Positions 16,106-27,075 of a stretch of 64,000 bases of DNA are shown piece after piece; within the stretch, counting starts at the first letter, position 1, and every line of letters starts with the position of its first letter. Under the pieces are notes generated by a model, which saw nothing but the letters and a program-made list of their open reading frames with translations, was not told where the DNA came from and did not search any database. Location: assembly GCA_020638905.1 (NCBI GenBank), contig JACKHP010000004.1, forward strand, positions 1-64,000, given 5' to 3'. The DNA is from Planctomycetota bacterium (lineage in GTDB: Bacteria > Planctomycetota > B15-G4). The translations under genes and the position numbers were made by a program.

Positions 16106-17477
16106 GAGGACGCGAGCTGGGCGGCGCCGCCCAGTCCGGCCAGGATCGACTCGAGCCCCATGGCGCGCGAGGCCTTGACGAGCACGACGTCGCCGGGCAG
16201 CAGGCGCTGCGCGAGGGCGTCCTCGACCGAACGGCGGTCCTTGCACAGGATGCAGCGCGCACCGTCGAGGCCGGCCTCGACGGCGCCCTCGACGAGCGCC
16301 GACGCGTGACGGCCCACGGCGAAGAGCAGCTCGACGCCCGAGTCGGCCAGGCGGGCGCCGGCGTGGCGGTGCAGCGCGTCGGCGCCGTCGCCGAGTTCGA
16401 GCATGTCGCCGACCACGACGACCTTGCGCCCGTCGAGGCCGATGTCGGCCAAGGTCGCGGCGGCGGCGGCGAGCGAACCGGGATTCGCGTTGTACGTGTC
16501 GTCGACCAGCGTGAGCGCGCCGACCTGCCGCAACGCAAGGCGTCCGGGCGGGGGCGGCACCTCGGCCAACGCGTCGACGGCCGCGTCGAGCGGGACGTCG
16601 AGCACGCGCGCCACGGCCAGCGCGGCCAGGGCGTTCAGCGCCGCGTGCCGTCCGAGGTGGCGCAGGCGCACGCTCGTGCCGTCGTCCAGCTTGAAGCGCG
16701 TGCCCGTCGCACGGCAGCGGACCTCCTTCGCGCGCACGTCGGCGTCGCGGTGGCGTCCGAAGCTGACGACCTCGCCCGGCGCGCGCGCGGCCAGGGCCGC
16801 GAAGCAGGCGTCGTCGCGGTTCAGCACCGAGACCCGCCGTCCCACGAGGCCCTCGAGCAGGCTGCCCTTCTCCTCGCACACGCCCTCGACCGTGCCGAGT
16901 CCGGCGAGGTGCCCGGGACCGATGTTCGTGATCACGCCGATGTCGGGCTCGACCAGCCTCGTCAGGCGCGCGATCTCGCCGCGCGCCGACGTTCCGATCT
17001 CGACCACGGCGGCCTGGGTCGTGGCGTCGATGTCGAGCAGCGTGAGCGGGACGCCGATCGAGTTGTTGTACGAGCGCGGCGAGCGCACCGTCATGAGCGA
17101 CGCACCGAGCGCCGCCGCGGTGAGCTCCTTCGTGCCGGTCTTGCCGTTCGTGCCGGTGATGCCGACCACCGACGGCGAAGCCGAGACGCGCGCCGCCCGG
17201 CGCACCGCGTTGCCCAGCAGGCCCAGCGCCGCGAGCGTGTCGGACACGCGCACCACCGGCGCGAGATTGCCCACGTCCCGGTTCACCAGCGCGGCCACGG
17301 CACCGTGCGCGATGGCCTCGGCCGCGAAGCTGTGTCCGTCGAAGCGATCGCCGGCGAGACACACGAACAGGTCACCGGGCCGCAGTCCCCGGGTGTCGGT
17401 CACGATGCGGCGCACGAGCAGGTCGTCACTCCCTCCCACGCGCTGTCCCGCGGTGAGGGCGCAGATCTGTCGCAGGT

Positions 17478-17490
<13 letters not shown>
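16102..17490 (-). CDS. murF: UDP-MurNAc-tripeptide--D-Ala-D-Ala ligase MurF
   Basis: MurF adds D-Ala-D-Ala to complete the cytoplasmic pentapeptide precursor. Motifs are GDLFVCLAGDRFDGHSF (N-terminal uridine-binding domain), GITGTNGKTGTKELTAA (P-loop), NIGPGHLAGLG in the central domain and VDDTYNANPGSL. Compared with MurE, the P-loop reads KTGTKE, a MurF trait. I chose GTG 17490 because GGGAGGT lies 4-5 nt upstream and the product (462 residues) begins at the family's usual point; it overlaps the end of murE by 13 bases. Confidence 0.92.
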
Positions 17491-19007
<1,517 letters not shown>

Positions 19008-19012
19008 CTCAC

Positions 19013-20773
19013 CTATTCCTCGAGCGTCACGCCGACGTAGGGCAGCAGGCGACGCAGGATGCGTCCCGCGGTGGGCGCAGCCGACTCGCTCGCGTAGCGC
19101 ACGCCGTGCGGGTGACGCAGCACGACGACGATCGTCAGCGCCGGGTCCTCCGCAGGCACGAGCGCCGCGAACGAGTGCACCTCCTTGGTCCTGTCGGTCT
19201 CGGAGGTGGCTGTGCCGGTCTTGCCGGCCACGGCCACGCCGGGCAGCTTGACCTCCTTGCAGTTGCCCTCCTCGACCGAGCGCGCCATCCAGCGCCGCAC
19301 GTCGTCGACGTGCTCACGCTCGAAGACGCGCCGAGCCCGAGGAACGGGCTGCTCCGTGACGCTCCCGTCCTGCGCCTGCAGGGACTTGACGAGACGCGCC
19401 GGCCGGAGCAGCCCGTCCGCGAGGCTGCTGGTCGCCGTGGCCATCTGCAAAGCGGAGACCCCGATCTCCTGTCCATAGGCCACGGAGGCCAACGTGTAGT
19501 TCTTCTTCCACTGCTCGAGGGGCGTGATGAGTCCCGCCACCTCGGCCGGCAGCGGCACGCCCGTGCGTTCGCCGAAGCCGAGCTCGTGGAGCTTGTCGTG
19601 GATCGGCCGCATGAGCTCCCACTCGTTCTCGTGCCCCTCGGGCACGAGCCGCGTGAGGATGCGCGCCATGCCGATGTTGCTCGAGTGGACGATGATCTCC
19701 TCGAGCGAGAGCGGGTGGTCCTGCGGGTGCGCGTCGTGGATGCGGCGCTTGCCGAACAGCTCGTTGCCCGTGTCGATCGGCGCCTCGGCCGGATGCGCCA
19801 GGCCCAGTTCGAGGGCGGCCGCCATCATGAGCGGCTTGAAGGTCGAGCCCGGGGCGTAGATCTCCTGCACGGGGCCGATCACGCTCGCGTCGCGCGGACG
19901 GCTGCTGTCGTCGTCGACGTCCAGGCCCGGCACCGAGGCCAGCGCCAGGACGTCACCCGTGCGCGGGTCCATGACCACCGCGAAGGCGCGCTCGGTCGAG
20001 TGCGCCAGGTGCGCGGCGAGCAACTCCTCCTCGACGACCTGCTGCATGCGCGCATCGAGCGTGAGCTGCACGTCGAGTCCGTCGCGCGCAGCCTGCTCCG
20101 GCAGGTCGGGATCGGCGATCTCGCGTCCCCTGCGATCGAGCCGCACGCTGCGTTCGCCCGGCTCGCCGGCGAGCAGGTCGTCGAGCCCCTGCTCGAGTCC
20201 GCTCACGCCCTCGCCCTCATGGCTCACGTAGCCGACGACGTTGCCGGCCACGCTGCCCCAGGGGTTGCGACGGCTCGTGGCCGGCAGCAGATCCACCCCG
20301 CGGAGCGGGCCGTGGGCCCGGGCCTCCTCCATCGCGGCCTGCACCGACGGGTCGGACACGGGCGCGCCCAGGCTCGTCCAGTGGTCGCCGAGCAGGCGCA
20401 GCACGAGGTCGTCGTGGGACATGCCCACGTGCGGCTGCAGCCAGGTCGCCACGCGCTCGGCGCGGTCGACCTTCTCGGAGGGCATCGCGTCGGGAGCGAC
20501 GACGTTGCGAGGCAGCACCCAGGCGCGCAGCGCGTCGACGTCGACGGCCAGCTCGCGACCGTGCCGATCGAGCAGCGCACCCCGATGCGCCGGCAGCACG
20601 AGGGTACGCTGCCACTGGCGCTCCATGCGCTGCGCGGCGGCGTCGTGGTCCTGGAGCTGGACGACCGCCAGCCGCACCGCGAGCCCGCCGAGGAACAACT
20701 GCAGCAGCAGGCCGAAGGCGAGCGCGAGGCGCCGCGAGCGCGCGAACGTCGGGTCCACCGGGCGGGCGCTCAC
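19013..20773 (-). CDS. ftsI: Class B penicillin-binding protein, FtsI/PBP3 type
   Basis: A 586-residue transpeptidase anchored by one N-terminal helix (about 16-38). PAHRGALLDRHGRELA opens the pedestal domain. The penicillin-binding motifs are GSTFKP (nucleophile Ser310, Lys313), SSN (364-366) and KTGTA (518-522). The domain order and the place between ftsL and murE identify it as the septal transpeptidase. No PASTA repeats follow. GTG 20773 overlaps the ftsL stop (GTGA). Confidence 0.92.
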   Translation of the reverse strand: MSARPVDPTFARSRRLALAFGLLLQLFLGGLAVRLAVVQLQDHDAAAQRMERQWQRTLVLPAHRGALLDRHGRELAVDVDALRAWVLPRNVVAPDAMPSEKVDRAERVATWLQPHVGMSHDDLVLRLLGDHWTSLGAPVSDPSVQAAMEEARAHGPLRGVDLLPATSRRNPWGSVAGNVVGYVSHEGEGVSGLEQGLDDLLAGEPGERSVRLDRRGREIADPDLPEQAARDGLDVQLTLDARMQQVVEEELLAAHLAHSTERAFAVVMDPRTGDVLALASVPGLDVDDDSSRPRDASVIGPVQEIYAPGSTFKPLMMAAALELGLAHPAEAPIDTGNELFGKRRIHDAHPQDHPLSLEEIIVHSSNIGMARILTRLVPEGHENEWELMRPIHDKLHELGFGERTGVPLPAEVAGLITPLEQWKKNYTLASVAYGQEIGVSALQMATATSSLADGLLRPARLVKSLQAQDGSVTEQPVPRARRVFEREHVDDVRRWMARSVEEGNCKEVKLPGVAVAGKTGTATSETDRTKEVHSFAALVPAEDPALTIVVVLRHPHGVRYASESAAPTAGRILRRLLPYVGVTLEE

Positions 20774-21039
20774 GGGCGTGCTCCGTGCAGGGCGAGGACG
20801 GAGCGCTCGTCGCCTCCGCCGGGCTCGTCCAGGGTCTCGCGGTACGCGGCGAAGGCGCGCGCGCACTCCATCTCCAGCGTGCGAAGACGGCGCACGCAGT
20901 CGTCGGCCTCGTCCTGCAGCTCGGCCAATGCGTAGCCCTGGGCGTTCGCCTGGCCGCGCAGCACGGACGTCATGACCGCCAACAGCAGCAGCGCCACGGC
21001 AGCCACCGCGGTCAGCCCGTTGATCGCCTCGCCGTTCAC
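20770..21039 (-). CDS. ftsL: FtsL-like small bitopic division protein
   Basis: An 89-residue protein: short N-terminus, one membrane helix (about residues 8-25, GLTAVAAVALLLLAVMTSV), then a heptad-rich segment (ALAELQDEADDCVRRLRTLEMEC) likely to form a coiled coil. FtsL proteins share size, topology and position (between rsmH and ftsI) rather than sequence, and all three fit. In other bacteria FtsL joins FtsB and FtsQ to activate FtsWI. The start GTG overlaps the rsmH stop and the stop overlaps the ftsI start (both GTGA), a tightly coupled trio. The name rests on context and topology. Confidence 0.7.
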   Translation of the reverse strand: MNGEAINGLTAVAAVALLLLAVMTSVLRGQANAQGYALAELQDEADDCVRRLRTLEMECARAFAAYRETLDEPGGGDERSVLALHGARP

Positions 21040-21920
21040 GACGCATCGGCCTTGCGGAAGACGCGCAGGCGGGCGCTGCGCGAGCGGCGGTTGCTGCGCT
21101 GCTCCTCGCGTTCGGGCGTGATCGGACGCTTGCTGACGGATTCGCCCTCGCCGCGCCCCGCGGCCTCGCGCATCCACTGCTTCACGATGCGGTCCTCCCC
21201 CGAATGGAACGCGATCACGGCCAGGTGCCCCCCGGGACGCAGCAGGCGCAGCGCGAGCGGCAGCGACTCGACCAGCAGCTCGAGTTCGCGGTTGACCAGC
21301 ATGCGCAGCGCCTGGAAGGTGCGCGTGGCCGGGTGGATGCGTCCGCCGCGACGGTGCAGCGCCTGCTCGACGAGGTCGCGCAGGTCGCCCGTGGTGCGGA
21401 ACGGACGGCGCGCCCGCCGCTCGACGAGGGCGCGCGCGATGCGGTCGGCGCGCGGCTCGTCGCCCAGCTCGCGCAGCACCCGCGCCAGCTCGGCCTCGGG
21501 CAGCTCGTTGACCACGTCGGCGGCGGTGCGTCCCTCGGACGCGTCCATGCGCATGTCGAGCGGGGCGTCCTCGCGCAGCGTGAAGCCGCGGTCGATCTCG
21601 TCGAGCTGCATCGACGAGACCCCCAGGTCGAGCAGCACGGCGTCGACCGCCACGCCCTCGGCGAGCAGGGCGCGCAGGCAGCTCGCGCTGTCGCCGTGCC
21701 GCAGCGTGACGCGCGGTCCGAAGGCGATCAGGTTCGCCTCGGCGAGTTCGAGCGCCTCCCGATCCCGGTCGCAGCCGACGACCGTTCCGGTGGGAGCCGT
21801 GGCACGCAGGAACGCCCCTGCGTGGCCGCCGGCCCCCACCGTCAGGTCGACCATCCGCTGGCCCGGGGCCGCGCCGATGTTGCGCAGCACCTCCCCCGCC
21901 ATCACGGGAACGTGACTCAT
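21036..21920 (-). CDS. rsmH: 16S rRNA (cytosine-1402-N4) methyltransferase RsmH (MraW)
   Basis: RsmH methylates C1402 of 16S rRNA in the P site. The 294-residue protein shows the SAM-binding DLTVGAGGHAGAFL, the DLGVSSMQLDEIDRGF motif, DMRMD, and the C-terminal FHSGEDRIVKQW. I chose ATG 21920 because GGGGGAAG precedes it and MSHVPVMAGEVL is where the family normally starts; an ATG seven codons earlier lacks a ribosome-binding site. It follows mraZ by 26 bases, as in most dcw clusters. Confidence 0.92.
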   Translation of the reverse strand: MSHVPVMAGEVLRNIGAAPGQRMVDLTVGAGGHAGAFLRATAPTGTVVGCDRDREALELAEANLIAFGPRVTLRHGDSASCLRALLAEGVAVDAVLLDLGVSSMQLDEIDRGFTLREDAPLDMRMDASEGRTAADVVNELPEAELARVLRELGDEPRADRIARALVERRARRPFRTTGDLRDLVEQALHRRGGRIHPATRTFQALRMLVNRELELLVESLPLALRLLRPGGHLAVIAFHSGEDRIVKQWMREAAGRGEGESVSKRPITPEREEQRSNRRSRSARLRVFRKADAS

Positions 21921-21946
21921 CGACGCTTCCCCCGTGGCCATGCGGA

Positions 21947-22405
21947 TCACTGGAACACGTCCTTCGATGTCTCTTCGAACTGCTGCTGGCCCTCGGCCTC
22001 GTGGGCGGCCCACGCCGACGGCTCCCACAGTTCGATGCGATTGCCCACGCCGACGAAGACGCAGCGCTCGGCGAGCTTCGCCTGGGCCCGCAGCTTGGGC
22101 GGGATGAGCAGGCGGCCGGCCTTGTCGATCGGGCAGGGCTCGGTGCTGCCGTAGAACACCCGGGCGAACTGGCGGATCTTGCCGTCACCGACGGCGCCGG
22201 CGTCGACCTGGGCCGAGAGCGTCTCGTAGGCAGCCGACGGATAGAGCCAGAGGCATCCGTCCAGGCCCGCCGACAGGTAGGCTTCGAGGTCGGCCGGGTC
22301 GCCTTCGAGGCTCTTCAGCACATCGAGCAGCTTGCGAGGCACCGACACGCGCGCCTTCGCGTCGATTGCATGCTCGTAGGTACCCAGGAACCGCTGGATC
22401 TTCAC
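21947..22405 (-). CDS. mraZ: Transcriptional regulator MraZ
   Basis: MraZ is the first gene of the dcw cluster and in other bacteria binds and represses its own promoter. The 152-residue protein has two SpoVT/AbrB-like half-domains: FLGTYEHAIDAKARVSVPRKL and FYGSTEPCPIDKAGRLLIPPKL, seen as DAKARVSVP and DKAGRLLIP. The start is taken as GTG 22405 (GTG 22408 is equally possible), because the family begins three to five residues before FLGTYE. Phased GTGG repeats lie immediately upstream. Confidence 0.9.
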   Translation of the reverse strand: MKIQRFLGTYEHAIDAKARVSVPRKLLDVLKSLEGDPADLEAYLSAGLDGCLWLYPSAAYETLSAQVDAGAVGDGKIRQFARVFYGSTEPCPIDKAGRLLIPPKLRAQAKLAERCVFVGVGNRIELWEPSAWAAHEAEGQQQFEETSKDVFQ

Positions 22406-22843
22406 CACGCCGCCCGCCACCGCTGACCACCGCCACCCACTGATGGATCCCACTATACACCACTTCGTCACACTGGGCGGGAAATCTCCCCACCCTGGGT
22501 AGTTTTTCCTTCCAATTTGCTCCCGAGAGCGGCGTGGGAGGGTGTCGAGCGTGGGTCAGGGATCCCATCCCGGCCCCCTCTGCGACCGATGAGATTCTCG
22601 GGAATCGCCTGAAAACAAGGGTCCCGAGGGCGATCCAGGTCGTCGTCGGGCTCCCCGCGGTGCTCGCCGCCCGCAGCGGCCCGACTCGACCCCGCGCGTG
22701 GGTCGAGGTGGGACAGATCGCTGCCCGCGGTCAGCGCGGCGGGATCGAGGTCCCGCCCGCGAGGGGCCCGCAGGTCCGGGACGTGCCTCGACCGAGGCCG
22801 CTCCGGCGCCGCGCGGCGGCGGAACCGCCCTCGCGATCGGTGC
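22406..22843. other. Intergenic region upstream of mraZ
   Basis: 438 bases between the minus-strand zinc-ribbon gene and mraZ. The part nearest mraZ holds its promoter and repeats. A 7-bp inverted repeat (GGCGGGA-6-TCCCGCC, 22738-22757) lies about 90 bases past the zinc-ribbon gene and might help end that transcript, but has no T-run. I find no convincing small gene in the remainder. Confidence 0.5.
22417..22463 (-). promoter_or_regulatory. mraZ promoter with phased GTGG repeats (candidate MraZ operator)
   Basis: On the minus strand TATAGT (22452-22457) is a good -10 box. GTGG occurs at 22460-22463, 22450-22453, 22437-22440, 22427-22430 and 22417-22420, with start spacings 10, 13, 10 and 10 bp. 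MraZ of other bacteria binds short G-rich repeats with about 10-bp spacing in its own promoter, so this fits an autoregulatory operator spanning the -10 box and early transcript. No clear -35 box is seen. Confidence 0.6.
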
Positions 22844-23485
22844 TCAGGATCCGGTCAGGTCGTCGGCCGTGACGCCGTCGTCCGCCGTCGCTTCCTGTTC
22901 TTGCGCACGATCGCCCGGGGCCTCCCCCGCCGCGGGGCCGTCGCGACCCCTCCCGGCCACCTCGGCCTGGAACTCGGCCAGGTCACCCTCGGGCAGATCG
23001 GCCGCCATGAGCCGCATGAGGAGTTCGCGGGTGTCGACCAGGTCGTCCGCAGACAAGTAGGGCGCGGGCACCACGAGATCGTCGTGACCGGCACCCCGCG
23101 AGACGACCATGACCTCGCGCCGCTCGCGGACCTCGAAGCTCTTCAGACGCAACTGGCGCTTGCGCACGAGCACCAGCGCCACGAGGTAGCAGAGCCGTCG
23201 ATAGACCTCTCCGGGCCGCTCGAGCAGCCGCTCGAGCACCTCGCGCAGCATGCCGTAGTCGACCACCGCGTGGACGCGCCCGCCCTCGGGAAGCTGGTGG
23301 CGCCAGAAGAAGGATCCGGTCGGCGCGCCTTGCTCGGTGCAGGTCTCGCACAAATCGAGCCTGCGCGGGCCCTCGTCGGCCAGTTCGAGCACCGCCGTGA
23401 CATGGCTCGCCGGACGCAGCGGCTCGCCGCAACGGCTGCAGCAGCCGCCGCTGCTGGGGATCTTCCAGTCCTCGTTGCCGCTCAA
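22844..23485 (-). CDS. Hypothetical zinc-ribbon protein
   Basis: A 213-residue protein of unknown function. Near the N-terminus are two Cys pairs, CCSRCGEPL and LCETC, spaced like a four-cysteine zinc ribbon. A compact segment then binds nothing recognisable (VVDYGMLREVLERLLERPGEVYRRL lies in its helical middle, visible as YGMLREVLERLL), and is followed by a basic strand RKRQLRLKSFEV. The C-terminal 50 residues are acidic and low-complexity (Ala, Asp, Glu, Gly). It starts with TTG at 23485 and diverges from dnaE. It resembles McsA only in having paired cysteines; I do not recognise the family. Confidence 0.7.
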   Translation of the reverse strand: MSGNEDWKIPSSGGCCSRCGEPLRPASHVTAVLELADEGPRRLDLCETCTEQGAPTGSFFWRHQLPEGGRVHAVVDYGMLREVLERLLERPGEVYRRLCYLVALVLVRKRQLRLKSFEVRERREVMVVSRGAGHDDLVVPAPYLSADDLVDTRELLMRLMAADLPEGDLAEFQAEVAGRGRDGPAAGEAPGDRAQEQEATADDGVTADDLTGS

Positions 23486-23587
23486 GGGGGTCCGTCCTCG
23501 TCTCGCCGCTCGGACGCGGCGCGCGTCGCGATCTCGAGCGAGGCTACCGGGCCAGCCGGCGCGTCACAAGAGCAGGACGTCCCGAAG

Positions 23588-23616
23588 TTGAAGCACCGGG
23601 CACACCCGACTAGCGT
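23588..23616 (+). promoter_or_regulatory. dnaE promoter, probably giving a leaderless mRNA
   Basis: TTGAAG (23588-23593) and TAGCGT (23611-23616) are 17 bp apart. Transcription usually starts about 7 bases after the -10 box, which here is the A of the dnaE ATG (23623). No Shine-Dalgarno sequence lies between them. Confidence 0.55.
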
Positions 23617-23622
23617 GGGTCC

Positions 23623-26600
23623 ATGCCTGCCACCCAGCCCTTCACGCACCTGCACGTCCACAGCCACTATTCGCTGCTCGACGGCGCGATCACTGTGCCC
23701 GACCTGGTCCAGCAGGCGGTCGGGCACGACATGGGCGCCCTGGCGCTGACCGACCACGGCAACCTCTTCGGTGCCCTCGAGTTCTACAAGGCGGCGCGCA
23801 AGGCGGGCATCAACCCGATCGTGGGCTGCGAGGCCTACCTCGTACGCGGCGACGCGCAGAAGATCCCGGGGCCGGGCGAGAAGCGGGCGCGCTACCACAT
23901 CACCCTGCTGGCCCGCAGCCGCAAGGGCTACGAGAACCTGTGCAAGCTCTCGTCCAAGAGCTGGGTGCACGGATTCCACCGCAAGCCGTGCATGGACAAG
24001 TCCATGCTGGCCGAGCACGCCGAGGGGCTGATCGCGCTCACCGGCTGCATGTCGGGCGAGGTCTCGCGGGCCCTGATCGACAAGCGCCTCGACGAGGCGG
24101 TCGGCACCGCCGAGGAGTACGCCTCGATCTTCGGACGCGAGAACGTGTATCTCGAGGTGATGAGCAACGGCCTCGAACCCCAGCGCGTGATCCGCGAGGC
24201 GATGCCCGCGGTGGCCCAGCGGACGGGCCTCAAGCTCGTGGCCACGAACGACATCCACTACCGCTGCGAGGGAGACTCCGTCGCCCAGGACGCGCTCATC
24301 TGCATCGGCACCGGACAGCGCATGCACGACCCCAACCGGCGCTTCCGCATCGAGACGAACGAGCTCTACTTCCGTTCGAGCGAGCAGATGGCGGTGCTCT
24401 TCGGCGAGGACAGCGAGGCCTACCGCAGCACCGCCGAGATCGCCGAGCGCTGCGACATCCAGCTCGAGCTCGACAAGCTGCACCTGCCACGCTTCCCGAT
24501 CGCCTCGGGCGAACCCGCGCCCGACTACCTGCGACGCCTGTGCGAGGACGGCCTTCGCCGCAAGTACGGCGAGATCACCCCCGAGGTGCGCGACCGCTTC
24601 GAGAAGGAGTTCGCGGTCATCTCGAGCATGGGCTTCGTCGACTACTTCCTGATCGTGTGGGACCTCATCCGTCACGCGCGCGAGCAGGGCATCCCAGTCG
24701 GCCCGGGACGTGGCTCGGCGGCGGGCTCGATCGTCGCGTACTCCCTCGACATCACGAAGCTGTGCCCGCTCAAGTACGACCTGCTGTTCGAGCGGTTCCT
24801 GAACGCCGACCGCATCTCGATGCCCGACATCGACATCGACTTCTGTCGCGACCGTCGCGAGGAGGTCATCGCCTACACACGCAACAAGTACGGCGAGAGC
24901 CAGGTCTGCCAGATCGTGACCTTCGGCACGATGGCCGCGAAGGCGGCCATCCGCGACGCGGGACGCGTGCTCGAGGTGCCGCTCGGCGAAGTCGACAAGA
25001 TCGCGAAGCGCATCCCCGACCTGCCGAAGACGCGCCTGAAGGACGCCCTCGAAGCCGACAAGGAGCTCGCCGACCTGATCGCGGCCGACCCGAAGCTGAG
25101 CGAACTCGTCGACCTGAGCCTGCGCATCGAGGGCATGGCGCGCAACACGTCGACGCACGCGGCCGGCGTGGTCATCACCGACCGCCCGCTCATGGAGCAC
25201 GTGCCGCTCTGCCTCGTCCAGGGTGCGGTCAACACGCAGTTCCAGATGACCGACCTCGACCAGATCGGCCTGCTCAAGATGGACTTCCTGGGGTTGAAGA
25301 ACCTCACCATCCTGCAGAAGGCCAAGGTCCTGCTGAAGAAGACACGCGACATCGACCTCGACTACGACGCGCTGCCGCTCGACGACCCCAAGACCTACGA
25401 CCTGCTCAAGCGCGGCGACACCGCCGGCGTGTTCCAGCTCGAATCGTCGGGCATGCGCGAGCTCATCGTCCGCCTGCAGCCCGACTGCTTCGAGGACGTC
25501 ATCGCGCTCATCGCGCTGTACCGTCCCGGTCCGCTGCAGTCGGGCATGGCCGACAGCTACGTGAACCGCAAGCACGGCATCGAGCCGGTGAAGTTCGAGC
25601 ACCCGACGATGAACGACATCCTGGGCTCGACCTACGGCTGCATGATCTACCAGGAGCAGGTCATGCTGCTCGCGCAGCAGCTCGGCGGACTCTCGCTCAA
25701 CGACGCCGACGCGCTGCGCAAGGCCATGGGCAAGAAGAAGATCGAGGTCATGGCGCCCTTCCGCGAGAAGTTCCTCGTGGGCTGCCGCGACAACGGCGCC
25801 TCGTCGAGCGCGGGCGAGAAGATCTGGGAGGACATGTGCCAGTTCGCCCAGTACGGCTTCAACAAGTCGCACTCGGCCGCCTACGGCATCATCACGTACC
25901 AGACGGCCTACATGAAGGCCAACTATCCCGGCGAGTACATGGCCGCGATCATGTCCTGCGACGCCGGCGACAGCGACAAGCTGGCCGAGTACGTCGAAGG
26001 CGTGATGCGCAAGGGACGGCGCGTCCTCGGCCCCGACGTGAACAGCAGCCTCGACGACTTCTCGCTCGAGGGCGACGACATCCGCATCGGCCTGAACGCG
26101 GTCAAGGGAGTCGGTGGCCGCGCGGTGGCGGCGCTGCTCGACGGACGCGAGAAGTCCGGAGGACGGTTCGCGTCGCTGGGCGACGTGCTCGACCACGTCG
26201 ACTGCAAGGCGATGAACCGCGCCACGTTCGACGCGCTCACCAAGGCCGGCGTGTTCGACTCGCTGCGTGACAACCGCAACGCGCTCGTGGCGTCCTCGGA
26301 GCGCCTGCTGCGTGAGGCGCTGCGCGGCCAGGCCGACCGCGCCGTGGGCCAGAACTCGCTCTTCGGCGGTGCCGCCGCGGCCGCGGTCGACGTGCGCCTC
26401 GACGAGGTCGCACCGCCGACCCCGCGCGAGATCTGGACGATGGAGAAGGACGCGCTGGGATTCGCGATCACCGTCGATCCGCTGGCCGAGCATCGCCCGC
26501 TGCTGCGGCTCGTGGCGACCCACGAATTCGGTGAGCTCGGCGACGTCCCGGAGCGCACCGAGGTGTTCGTGGGCGGCATGGTGCAGAGCCTGCGCACCAC

Positions 26601-27075
26601 CGTGAGCCAGAAGGGGCGCTACGCCGGGCAGCCGATGGGCATGTTCCGCCTGCAGGGCCTGGGCGGCTCGTGCAACGCGATCATGTTCGCGCGCGCGTTC
26701 GCGCGCTTCCGCGACATGCTCGTCGACGACCACATCGCGCTCTTCCGCGCGCGGGTCGACGCGTCGCGCGAGGAGCCCACGCTGCTCGTCGAGGAGGCCT
26801 ACGAGTTGTCCGACGCGGCGGCCATCGCGCGCAACCGCCGACTGCTGCTCGACGTCCCGGGAGGCGAGGACGACCCGCTCGACGAGAGCCTGGCGCGACT
26901 TCGCGAGGGCATGGCGCGCTTCCCGGGTCCGACCGACGTCTACCTCTCGGTGCGCAGCGACCCGACGCACTGCGCCGTCTGGCGCCTCGGTGACGAGGGG
27001 CGCGTCGGCGTCTGCGCCGGGCTCGTCGGGACGCTCGAGGAGCTCCTCGGCCCGGAACGCGTCGCGCTGCGCTGA
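23623..27075 (+). CDS. dnaE: DNA polymerase III alpha subunit DnaE
   Basis: Replicative polymerase of 1150 residues. An intact PHP domain opens the protein (HLHVHSHYSLLDG, ALTDHGN), suggesting metal binding there is kept. GPGRGSAAGS and the catalytic PDIDIDF (residues 401-407) mark the palm, YGFNKSHSAAYG the fingers region, and QNSLFG (from residue 910) is a clamp-binding-like motif. The last 200 residues hold an OB-fold-like part. This is the DnaE1 arrangement, without the exonuclease insertion of PolC. The ATG at 23623 starts at the family's usual place. It diverges from the zinc-ribbon gene. Confidence 0.95.
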   Translation: MPATQPFTHLHVHSHYSLLDGAITVPDLVQQAVGHDMGALALTDHGNLFGALEFYKAARKAGINPIVGCEAYLVRGDAQKIPGPGEKRARYHITLLARSRKGYENLCKLSSKSWVHGFHRKPCMDKSMLAEHAEGLIALTGCMSGEVSRALIDKRLDEAVGTAEEYASIFGRENVYLEVMSNGLEPQRVIREAMPAVAQRTGLKLVATNDIHYRCEGDSVAQDALICIGTGQRMHDPNRRFRIETNELYFRSSEQMAVLFGEDSEAYRSTAEIAERCDIQLELDKLHLPRFPIASGEPAPDYLRRLCEDGLRRKYGEITPEVRDRFEKEFAVISSMGFVDYFLIVWDLIRHAREQGIPVGPGRGSAAGSIVAYSLDITKLCPLKYDLLFERFLNADRISMPDIDIDFCRDRREEVIAYTRNKYGESQVCQIVTFGTMAAKAAIRDAGRVLEVPLGEVDKIAKRIPDLPKTRLKDALEADKELADLIAADPKLSELVDLSLRIEGMARNTSTHAAGVVITDRPLMEHVPLCLVQGAVNTQFQMTDLDQIGLLKMDFLGLKNLTILQKAKVLLKKTRDIDLDYDALPLDDPKTYDLLKRGDTAGVFQLESSGMRELIVRLQPDCFEDVIALIALYRPGPLQSGMADSYVNRKHGIEPVKFEHPTMNDILGSTYGCMIYQEQVMLLAQQLGGLSLNDADALRKAMGKKKIEVMAPFREKFLVGCRDNGASSSAGEKIWEDMCQFAQYGFNKSHSAAYGIITYQTAYMKANYPGEYMAAIMSCDAGDSDKLAEYVEGVMRKGRRVLGPDVNSSLDDFSLEGDDIRIGLNAVKGVGGRAVAALLDGREKSGGRFASLGDVLDHVDCKAMNRATFDALTKAGVFDSLRDNRNALVASSERLLREALRGQADRAVGQNSLFGGAAAAAVDVRLDEVAPPTPREIWTMEKDALGFAITVDPLAEHRPLLRLVATHEFGELGDVPERTEVFVGGMVQSLRTTVSQKGRYAGQPMGMFRLQGLGGSCNAIMFARAFARFRDMLVDDHIALFRARVDASREEPTLLVEEAYELSDAAAIARNRRLLLDVPGGEDDPLDESLARLREGMARFPGPTDVYLSVRSDPTHCAVWRLGDEGRVGVCAGLVGTLEELLGPERVALR

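Noticed and set aside
20770..22188. A 472-codon frame containing ftsL at its end
   Set aside because: The upstream part lies out of frame inside rsmH and mraZ and is low-complexity. Only the last 89 codons, starting at the GTGA overlap, look real.
23482..26970. Long minus-strand open frame opposite dnaE
   Set aside because: Same antisense pattern. dnaE reads perfectly on the plus strand with all polymerase motifs.
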